NCBI GenBank assembly: GCA_002811645.1
Contig: PDIP01000144.1
Coordinates: 17,564-41,310 of the forward strand
Length of the DNA: 23,747 nt
Direction of reading: 5' to 3'
Source of the DNA: Corallochytrium limacisporum
Taxonomy: Eukaryota; Opisthokonta
Under the pieces are notes generated by a model. It had not been told where the DNA came from, did no database searches, and was given only the letters and a program-made list of their open reading frames with translations. The first letter of the stretch is position 1, and each line of letters starts with the position of its first letter. The translations under genes were made by a program, and so were the position numbers. Shown piece after piece: positions 6,845 through 14,778 of the stretch.

Positions 6845-9541
6845 TTATGACACCTCAGAATCCTGGGACAGCACAATCAGCCGCACCAAATGTCCCTCCG
6901 GATTCACATTGCTAACGTTGAACAGCGGCACACCGTCCCGTGGCGGGTTCAGGTGCGTCTCTTCGGTGCTATCGTCATACCATCCAAGCAGGAGATCGCC
7001 GTACCCGCTGCGGAGGAATTCGGTGGTCTGAACGAATGTCAGACGTTGCTGGCGGGCCTCGCCTGTGAGGTGCTCAAAGTACACCGATGGCCGCCGCATG
7101 TAAATCTCTGGCCCATAGTTGGTCAGCAATTGACCCCATACTGAACACAGTTCCTCGTTGGTGGCAACCTCAGCGATGATCTGCGCGACCATATTATTCG
7201 TGGGCAGGAAGTCGGGCGCCCACTGAGAGTCACCATCCGGAAACTGATTGGCCACGCGCCAGCGGTCGCTGTCCCGTACAGTGGTGATGATGTGAGCGGG
7301 TTTGGATGGGTTCGTACTGGTGGGGTGATAGGTCTTGCCACCGCCGGCACCTCCGGCACCCACTCCACTTTCGGCCCGGCGAATGGCGCCATTGCGCTGC
7401 TGCACCTTGCGCTGCCGAAGGGCAAGTTGCATGGTCATCATTATTCCAAGGGCATCCTTGGTAGAGTTGTTGCCCGCAACACTGTTCTCAGGCACGACAA
7501 CTAGCGCGTCGATTGGAGATAGCACCTCCTGGGCCTCGGCGGCCATTTGCAGATCTTTGTGTTCCATGAAGTTGTTGTATCCGAGCTTCCGCATGCCTGC
7601 AGTGATAGAGTTGATGTTCAAAGTATCGGCGGCCTCCCATCGAAGACGGAGTAAGCTGAACTGCTTGTTCGCGTCGGCCTTGATCTCTTCAATGATTCTG
7701 GGCTCGTCCCGGCTCAGGAAGCTCACATTGACATAGTCCGTGGCCATGGCATTCACACTGCGCAGTAAGTAGCGCAGGAGATTGTCCTCTAGGCGACCTA
7801 CGAAGACAAGCTCGGCGGGGACGTCTACGGTTATTCCAGACAATTTCTGAGAGGCACGCAGGTTGTGGACGGAACTGATCGTATGATGCACTGCCTTGAA
7901 TTCGTGAGAGATAATCTGGTCGACGGCCTGGGTACTTTCGATGACTTTCCTCCAATCGCCAAGTCGCTCCGCAATAAACAAAACACGATCTTCTGACTCT
8001 AGACGGGTGTCTGGGTCCGGGTTCAGATTGTTAGCAAAGTCCAGGATCACTTCCCGCGCGCCCGGATCGCCGGCACAGCAGGCACACCCCATCACCGTCC
8101 ACGTCGAAATGTGGCTGCTGAGGGAAAATTCGGAGTAGCGGTGCGAGACATGGTTCTGCGGGCTAAGACCCTCGCAGCGGCAGGTGCAATTGATACTGCA
8201 CCGACGGCCGTACCAGCGGCGTGACAAACCAACGAGCACCACAGACGGAAGGTGCAGCTGCAAGACACGAAAGGTCATGTCGGCGGTTTTAATCCTGAGT
8301 TTCTGGAGAAGGGCACGGATCTCCTGCCAAGATACGTAGTGGAAGCTACAGCCCTTCTCTTCGTCTTTGGATAACAGGGCAGTAAGGATCTTAATCGTGC
8401 GCGGCGACTGGGCACTGGCCACCATGATGTGGTTGCTGAGGGTGCTCGGGGATAGAATACGGCAGCCCAGCAGCCAGAGTGGACCATCTTCGAACAACCG
8501 TGCGCTTGTATACAAGAACAATTCAACTGTCACGTTGATATTTGCAAGATCAACCCACACTTCCTCAGCGCCAGCCTTTTTGGCAGAGGTGAGTTGTCTG
8601 GCCTTGGCTGTCGCAGTCCTCAACTTCATTGCATGACCCCGGTCTCGGAAAATACTAGCCAAAGCGTAGCAGCAGCGAATAATGCGCGCGTCGCTAGAGA
8701 TCTGGAAGTCATTGATGTCTTCTTTGAGGTCGTCTGGTATGTCGTCCGCAAGCATGATAATGCTACGCGCCTCGTAGCAATGTAAGGATTCCAGCCGCTC
8801 ACGATCTGAGGGATCACCCACACTGATGATCACATCCAAATGATTAAAATCCATGTCCTCGATCTGTTCCGCAATCTCATCCCTCTGTTCCGGACTAACT
8901 GTCTCTGACAACAGAATTACGACCTTGAGTTCGGACTTGTCCTGTACAGAACTCTCTCGAATTGCTGCCTGCCAGTCAATGTCCAATTCCTTGAGTATCA
9001 TGGCACCACGCTTATTCCAACCGACAAAAATGAAATGGCTGCGCTCATAGACGGGTCCACGCCTGCTGCGGATGTCTTCCAAACGGTCTTGCAGCTCCTC
9101 CTGTACGATACCAATGAGCATGGCAAGGGTCATCAGTCCCAGAACTGTAAAGATTGTGGTGACGAAACGGAGCCAAGGGCTGGTTTCCGCGACGTGGGTA
9201 CCCGGATCGGCCATTACACCCCATGCCAGCCAGGTGCTCTCCCTAAAATCCATCGGAGATTTGTCAATTTCACTCGCGGCTCGGATCAGCACAGCTCCGA
9301 GGACCACAAGGAGACCTGTGCTTATACTGAGGAGCATGAGCTTGCCACTCAGCCGGTAACTCTCAATGAAACGGTTGAAAGCGTACTTAACGCGCATGCG
9401 CAGGCTCGGGGACCTGAATCCCCCAGACGGATGGACCCTGTCGCAGTTGTGGCCACCCTCCATATCTGATGCAAAGCTACTGCGACCAGATCCGGGGTAT
9501 GAACCTCCTGCAACGGTCAGCAAAGGCTCCTGTTCTGACAT
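6845..9541 (-). CDS. CASTOR/POLLUX-family ion channel with RCK-like domains
   Basis: In plants this family (DMI1, CASTOR, POLLUX) forms nuclear-envelope cation channels; protist members are little studied. The 898-aa protein has a cytosolic N-terminus with an acidic dileucine motif (EQEPLL, 3-8), one membrane segment at about 67-87, a pore motif ADPGTH (111-116) where plants have ADAGNH or ADSGNH, and a second segment at about 124-146. RCK1 starts at HFIFVGWNKRG (about 169), and a second RCK-like domain starts at ELVFVGR (about 577). The C-terminal part (about 778-898) matches plant members in the order of its motifs (TNNMVAQIIAEVATNEEL, LLLGWYDD). Only two clear membrane helices are seen against four in plants. 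A Cys-rich insertion lies at about 441-496 within RCK1. A Gly-rich spacer lies at 726-736. The start ATG has A at -3. The gene diverges from ZCCHC4. Confidence 0.85.
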   Translation of the reverse strand: MSEQEPLLTVAGGSYPGSGRSSFASDMEGGHNCDRVHPSGGFRSPSLRMRVKYAFNRFIESYRLSGKLMLLSISTGLLVVLGAVLIRAASEIDKSPMDFRESTWLAWGVMADPGTHVAETSPWLRFVTTIFTVLGLMTLAMLIGIVQEELQDRLEDIRSRRGPVYERSHFIFVGWNKRGAMILKELDIDWQAAIRESSVQDKSELKVVILLSETVSPEQRDEIAEQIEDMDFNHLDVIISVGDPSDRERLESLHCYEARSIIMLADDIPDDLKEDINDFQISSDARIIRCCYALASIFRDRGHAMKLRTATAKARQLTSAKKAGAEEVWVDLANINVTVELFLYTSARLFEDGPLWLLGCRILSPSTLSNHIMVASAQSPRTIKILTALLSKDEEKGCSFHYVSWQEIRALLQKLRIKTADMTFRVLQLHLPSVVLVGLSRRWYGRRCSINCTCRCEGLSPQNHVSHRYSEFSLSSHISTWTVMGCACCAGDPGAREVILDFANNLNPDPDTRLESEDRVLFIAERLGDWRKVIESTQAVDQIISHEFKAVHHTISSVHNLRASQKLSGITVDVPAELVFVGRLEDNLLRYLLRSVNAMATDYVNVSFLSRDEPRIIEEIKADANKQFSLLRLRWEAADTLNINSITAGMRKLGYNNFMEHKDLQMAAEAQEVLSPIDALVVVPENSVAGNNSTKDALGIMMTMQLALRQRKVQQRNGAIRRAESGVGAGGAGGGKTYHPTSTNPSKPAHIITTVRDSDRWRVANQFPDGDSQWAPDFLPTNNMVAQIIAEVATNEELCSVWGQLLTNYGPEIYMRRPSVYFEHLTGEARQQRLTFVQTTEFLRSGYGDLLLGWYDDSTEETHLNPPRDGVPLFNVSNVNPEGHLVRLIVLSQDSEVS

Positions 9542-10287
9542 GTTTGGATGCTATTGGTTCAAATTCTCTCGTTCACAATCAATTCCTTCGTCCTCTGCCC
9601 CCATTAGATTTTCCGATAGCCGATCAAAGAACTAAGAGTTCGAGTAATCTGACGAACGATGCGTTGTAGTCCGATGAACACATTCTAATTAAGCAATTCA
9701 ACTCACAAACACCTACACAAGACAATGTGTCATTCAATTCTGATACGCATCAGTGTGCGACATCACACAAACGAGACCATCGCACAAAGTTGCTGATTCC
9801 TTGGTAGCCCGAAGCCTGGCCAGGCAGCGAAGCCCCCGTACCCCTCTCCCTAAAACTCGCACCGCCCGCGCAGAAGAAAACAGCGGGGTCCCCCGTCCCT
9901 CCAGATCCGAGGCCCCCTTACTAGGACCCAACAAGGGCCATGCAGAGGAGACGAGGAGGGGAACCGGGTTGTGGATTGGTTCTTTCATCTTCCGTTCCAA
10001 TCCTCGTTGATCCACCTTCCCAAATCGTAGCGGCCGAAGGAGCGATTGAGATTGCGCACTGGAATTTACCATCATTTCCGAAATATGTGTACGGCTTATG
10101 ACCCCTTCAAGAGAATGTACCTCGGCAAATCCACCCGTATTACTTGTTTACCCTCACTGCACCGGATCAACCATGCGGTTGGCTTCGTTGGAGATCTCTA
10201 GCTATTTGAATGTTGACCACCGATAGCCCATACGGAGGGAGCTGAGTGGTTATCTGACTCAGATCGGTTAAAGAAAGTCAGGCCGCC
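9542..10287. other. Divergent promoter region, channel gene and ZCCHC4
   Basis: This 746-base stretch separates two divergently transcribed genes, so it should carry promoters for both. I see no TATA box in a convincing position and no G/C homopolymer of seven or more. G/C-rich blocks occur at about 9835-9960. The short open frames on both strands show no recognisable domain. Confidence 0.6.
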
Positions 10288-11889
10288 ATGTCGGCCGACC
10301 TCCCAAAACGGGCACAGAAATTGGGTGTCGATGTCCTAACCCTGGAGGATGGTGTGCCCTTGGGACCGGAGTGTGGCCTTCACGGCCCTATGCTGCCATT
10401 TCGCGAATGGATCCCGAAGAAAGGTAGAAATGACGATGGTCGTAGTGCTCACTTGAGGGTTAAAAGAGCTAGACTGGATTGTAATGCCGGGGAATTTGCC
10501 ACGTGCCGATACTATTACGGGTGCAGTGCAGATCGGGACCTGAGTGCTGAGAGCGGACGGCACAAGACCCGCGTGTGTCTCAAGGACGGATTGTCTCTGC
10601 TAAATCGCAGTGGCAGGGGTCCTGAGCCGCCGCAGTGGACACTTGGGGAGGCCTTGCCCACCGACTTGTTGGTCCATGTGGCCGCTATCGTCGACGGCAG
10701 TAAAGAAGGTGTCTTTGGCTGGTGTCCTGTGTGCGGTAGAGTGTGTGGTGTGAAAGTAACTCACGGAAAACGGAAGCAAAGCCATTGCCACTGTGAAAGG
10801 TGCCACTCAGGTAAAGTTATTAAACGCCTGGATGCCATGAAAGCGGAGAAAGACCCTTTGGATCTCTACCGACTCGTTGACTACAACACCGATGAAGGAT
10901 CGATGGCGCAGTACATTTGTTCGGATGAGAGTGTCGGGGATATTGTTACAGTCATTGACCATCTGCCCAAGCCGGTGAAGAGGATCTGGTGTGTTGGAAC
11001 CCCTTCAATTCATAGTGCGATCCAGAAATCTGTGCGTGACCACAAGAATGGCTCTCGAGATCTGCAGTCCATCTTGCTGGACCTTGATCCGATCTACGGT
11101 GTCATGTTTCCACCGACATTTGTGCGAATCAACGCAGCAAATGGGTGTGTGTGGATGCCCGCAGTGGAGGACAAGGATGCTGGTGATGGTATGGCGAGAC
11201 TCAAAGCCATGGGGCCGCCGGATCTAGTCGTGGTAGATCCTCCTTTCTCTGCGCCACTGCCGGCCTACGCGGATGGGCTGCGCAAGATCGTTCGGGCGGT
11301 TGAGCATGAGCATGGTCCCGTACAACTGCTCCTGATTTTGCCTGAGTTCCTCTTCGAGAAAGCCAGGGCAGGGTTTGCTGATGACCTTGGCATCGTGGAC
11401 TACCGTGTGACCTACCGAAATCACAAGAAGTACGGCAAAGTGGAACAGACGCCTGTGCGATTGATGTACTCGCCTGATTTTTTGCGCTCGTCAATGTCAT
11501 CATCAGCTTCGTTACCTTCGACACAATCTCCATGGGCGATCTTTCTGCCCCCGGACCGGGACTACGCCCCTTGCAATAAAGGAGACTGTGCTGGTCGGTA
11601 CTATCACCAACGACTTACCCGGCACTGTAGCGGCTGCCGGACCTGCCAACCGCATCATCTCAATCACTGCGACATATGTCAGCGTTGTGTTGCGCCCTCA
11701 AAGCAGCACTGCCGTCACTGTGGAATTTGCGTTCCACCGAAGCACGACTGCGAGACCGTCCAACGCAGTCTGGCACAGCAGGGCCGCTGTCATCGCTGTG
11801 GATCGTCCGACCATCAACGGGCCGCATGTCCCGTCGTTAGAGATGAACTGAAAGGGATTATCGCTTCGGCGTTTGGGGCAAATCAGTGA
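10288..11889 (+). CDS. ZCCHC4: ZCCHC4-type 28S rRNA N6-adenosine methyltransferase
   Basis: Human ZCCHC4 installs m6A in 28S rRNA. This 533-aa protein has the same layout: a GRF-like zinc finger (about 28-85), a CPVCG and CHCERC Cys cluster (146-172), and a Rossmann-type methyltransferase with catalytic DPPF (317-320) in the context DLVVVDPPF. It then shares the family signature DYRVTYRNHKKYG (371-383) and QTPVRLMY. A DHHC-like array of Cys/His pairs (429-488) and a CCHC knuckle (CHRCGSSDHQRAAC, 501-514) complete it. Two differences from the human protein stand out. The GRF region reads YYYGCSADRDLS and seems to lack the last Cys of that finger, and the long basic tail after the CCHC knuckle is missing, leaving only 19 residues. 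The start has a perfect GCCGCC Kozak-type context and an in-frame TGA upstream. Confidence 0.93.
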   Translation: MSADLPKRAQKLGVDVLTLEDGVPLGPECGLHGPMLPFREWIPKKGRNDDGRSAHLRVKRARLDCNAGEFATCRYYYGCSADRDLSAESGRHKTRVCLKDGLSLLNRSGRGPEPPQWTLGEALPTDLLVHVAAIVDGSKEGVFGWCPVCGRVCGVKVTHGKRKQSHCHCERCHSGKVIKRLDAMKAEKDPLDLYRLVDYNTDEGSMAQYICSDESVGDIVTVIDHLPKPVKRIWCVGTPSIHSAIQKSVRDHKNGSRDLQSILLDLDPIYGVMFPPTFVRINAANGCVWMPAVEDKDAGDGMARLKAMGPPDLVVVDPPFSAPLPAYADGLRKIVRAVEHEHGPVQLLLILPEFLFEKARAGFADDLGIVDYRVTYRNHKKYGKVEQTPVRLMYSPDFLRSSMSSSASLPSTQSPWAIFLPPDRDYAPCNKGDCAGRYYHQRLTRHCSGCRTCQPHHLNHCDICQRCVAPSKQHCRHCGICVPPKHDCETVQRSLAQQGRCHRCGSSDHQRAACPVVRDELKGIIASAFGANQ

Positions 11890-12357
11890 AGAAAGACTTG
11901 AACATGGACCTCTTGGGTTGTTCATGGAGATGCACATCTTGCCCTTGAGGTTTTCGGATCAAATCACCTCAATACATGACACAGCAGTTTTTCATCTGCC
12001 TGCGCAAAAGGACCTCGGTGCAGGTAACCACCAGCCACGCAAAAGGGCTGTCTTTCACTTGGGGAGAAGGGGAGCCGGCGCTCCCATAGTCAATGGCTCC
12101 AAGTGTCAAACCGTCACTTCCTCCTCCCCCGCTCCCGCTCCCTTTCCTGTGGCCCGTTCTCCCGACCCAGCTTCCCAGCTTTGTTGGCAAGGAAAACTAG
12201 ACCGCACGGCCAGCCAACGCAAGGGAAAAAACCCAGATTCCCATTAAACAGAGTGATGCCTGTCACATGGTCCTTATGCTGTAACCTTTTCTGTGACGGC
12301 TTCTACGGTGATTTTTCTAAGAAAATTTCCCGATTTTGCTGTCTCCCAGTATTCAAT

Positions 12358-12382
12358 GGCCCCCCCGCCCGGGTGGGGGGCC
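12358..12382. repeat. GC-only inverted repeat
   Basis: GGCCCCCC (12358-12365) and GGGGGGCC (12375-12382) are perfect reverse complements separated by nine bases, which themselves contain CCCGGG. The repeat would form a very stable hairpin in single-stranded DNA or RNA. Confidence 0.85.
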
Positions 12383-13272
12383 GGCGCGAAAACTGCGGTA
12401 GATCTCTTGTGGGCTGGAAAGTAACTCGCCCGAGTTTTCAGTCCGGTTTCGACGGGTATGGCTGGCACAGAAGGAAGGCACGGCCACAAGGCACAAGGCT
12501 AGAGACGAGATTATCGATTTGGTCCCCCCCCTCCCTTCCTTCTTCTTCTTCTTTCATTCCCGTGTGTGCCGTATAGTAAGTACATAACCCGATTGTGTCC
12601 ATGCGCTACCAATACGGGTATCTCCAGGCGGGTGTTCCCGAAATCCAAAGAAGACTTCTCAAAGCCTGACCATGATCCCTCCCGGCTTGGACACTCCGGG
12701 TTGTCGGGCGGTAAGGTTCGTTAAGTATCAAAGGGGCTGGTATGTTCAGTATCCAAGTCCATCCCAGTTGGTCTGCAGAATCGTTCCACCACCAACGTAG
12801 CTGGCCCTGAATTCACAATCAAACCCCGGGTTGGTGACCGGTGGCCCCTGGAAAAACCCGTTATAAGATCCTGTTGGGAGGCCAACTATTGCGAATAGGT
12901 CGTGATATTGATGAATAGAGGTAGTGTATAATAAGTACATATCAAATTCCTGAATCCTTGTATAACAAAAGGTTTGTTGCGTATCCCGAGAAAGAAAGGG
13001 CGAAGGTATCAAACGACGAAGGTCAAGGCACCAGTCCTCGCGCTGTCGTGTACCTGGCACAGTGTCTCCCTTTGCCGCACCAAAGCGGCAGAAAAATGGG
13101 AGCCAGCAAGCCAGAACCGACAAAGTAGAACAGATAAGAGCCGCACGAACGGTGCGAGTAAGGGTGAAACGCCCCCGATCAAAAAAGAAAAAAATGCAAC
13201 AAGAAACCCAAAACAATGGCACCCAGGATATCTACAGGGCCCGGGACAGTCGTCAACTCTCTCCCTATCTAG

Positions 13273-13292
13273 CTCTCTCTCTCTCTCTCTCT
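13273..13292. repeat. (CT)10 microsatellite
   Basis: Ten uninterrupted CT units, followed after five bases by a G9 run, so a pyrimidine tract adjoins a purine tract. Confidence 0.95.
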
Positions 13293-13856
13293 ACAAAGGG
13301 GGGGGGAGGGGACCGTTGAGAGAGATCAAGGGGTAGAGACACTTGGGATGAAGGCGGGGGGAAAGGGATAAGAACAGCGGTCCAGGCGATACGGAGGACA
13401 TGAGGAAGCGATAAGGAGCCAGCGACCGACGTGAGGCCCAAGGAAAGGGAAGGGGGAGATGGACACGACGGTGAGTAACAACCCAACCCCGCACATGAAT
13501 ACGCAAAAGGACAACTTGAGTCAAGAAGATTCAGTACATTTAATACTGAATACGTGCCATGATGGTCGCGGTTTGGACATCTGATGGGTTTTAGCTCCGC
13601 CAATTTCAACGAAAAATTACGATTTCTGCGCAGGTACTGCCCTGCTCCTGGCGATGCTGAGAGTGAGTTCAGTAGCACTCACACGGCACAGCCCCCCCCC
13701 TTGTCCGCTCGGGATCGAGAAAAACAATAGCGGCCCCCCTTCTCTTCTCCCGCTCTTTTTAACGGGTGTCGGCGGGTGCGCATGTAAGAATCGAGCGAGT
13801 GCGGAGGAGCAGCGGGGGAGGGCGGAGTGAGCTGAGGGTGATACCCACAAAAGGCA

Positions 13857-13944
13857 CAGAGAGAGAGATAGGGAGGGAGACAGAGAGAGAGAGAGAGATA
13901 GGGAGGGAGACAGAGAGAGAGTGAGGGAGGGAGACAGAGAGAGA
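13857..13944. repeat. Purine minisatellite, 24-base unit
   Basis: Units starting with CAGAGAGAGA and ending with GGGAGGGAGA run at 13857-13880 (24 bases), 13881-13910 (30 bases, expanded by three GA units) and 13911-13934 (24 bases). A partial fourth unit follows at 13935-13944. The plus strand is almost wholly purine, so on the minus strand it reads as a low-complexity Ser/Leu repeat that should not be called a protein. Confidence 0.9.
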
Positions 13945-14100
13945 TATGAATTGTGGAAGAAAAAGAAAGAGCAGGGAAGGAGGGGGGAGAGGGAGGAGAG
14001 AAGAAGGTGCGGCGTAGGTAGAGGACCAGGAACCGGATCGGCGGTAGTAGGGGAGAGAGCGGCCTGCGTGCATTGAATCTTGCAGTTTGCAAAGAAAAGC

Positions 14101-14111
14101 GGGGGGGGGGG
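14101..14111. repeat. G11 homopolymer
   Basis: Eleven consecutive G bases about 670 bases before the cyclase start. This is the longest mononucleotide G run that I saw in the window. Confidence 0.95.
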
Positions 14112-14778
14112 TGTTGTCTTATGACACACACGGGGTGTGATGAGTACGAGTGTAGAATGAATGGCTGCCGCTGCCCTGCTTGTGTCCCTCTTCACGCTTC
14201 GTCGTCGTGCCCTGGGGGGTATGAGCTCGTAGGAGGACGAGCGGGGCAGAAGGGTCTCAACCCGGTTGATACCGCACCAAGAAGATCGGGCCATCCCAAG
14301 GGACAAACCCGGTTCAAACACCGGCCCGGCCAGTGGAGACGGCTACGAACGAACATTGGCGACTGTCCGTGGAGATGTTTAGCCTCGATACGGAAACCCT
14401 GTGGAGATGGGTTATGTGCGCCTGAGTAATTTGTTATAGCTTCGTTACCAGATGATTCTCGGATCGGCTTCCTGGGGTTGGTATTTAGTCCTCGACACTT
14501 TGATGTATATGCCGCAAATCTCGTGACTGTTATTCGACAGAAACGATTGTCGAGTTTGCGACCGGGCCTGATCACGAAAACAGACAGTGTAAAGGGACAG
14601 CGTGACCGCAAACCGAACAGTACGACGAAGAGAAAAGGTCATCCTCCGAACGACTGAAGCGACGATGATGTTCTACGTTGTGTAGATTCTAACTGGGACC
14701 GTCTTCTGATTAGCGCGAGGGAAGACCAAGGAAACACACAAAAACACACACGCATAGTATACAGGTACACACATCACC

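Larger units (their letters stand above)
11890..14778. other. Long gene-free stretch upstream of the adenylyl cyclase
   Basis: No coding region is supported in these 2.9 kb. It holds G/C homopolymers (12360-12366, 12524-12531, 13298-13306, 13692-13700, 14101-14111), a perfect GC-rich inverted repeat (12358-12382), a CT dinucleotide run (13273-13292) and a purine minisatellite (13857-13944). The many open frames of 60 to 234 codons are low-complexity or domain-free. The stretch probably contains the 3' end of ZCCHC4 and the promoter and leader of the cyclase. A 5'-UTR intron or an unrecognised noncoding RNA cannot be excluded. Confidence 0.55.

Noticed and set aside
12746-13222. Minus-strand frame whose C-terminal part (about 60 codons) looks less random than its neighbours
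   Set aside because: No family was recognised, the N-terminal part is low-complexity, and there is no supporting signal. A decayed gene or mobile-element remnant cannot be excluded.
13617-14321. Minus-strand frame of 234 codons rich in Ser, Leu and Pro
   Set aside because: It is a translation of the GA minisatellite and purine tracts, not a protein.
14264-14335. tRNA-like T-arm around GGTTCAAACACC
   Set aside because: No acceptor stem, D-arm or A-box could be found at the proper distance, and the loop size is wrong.
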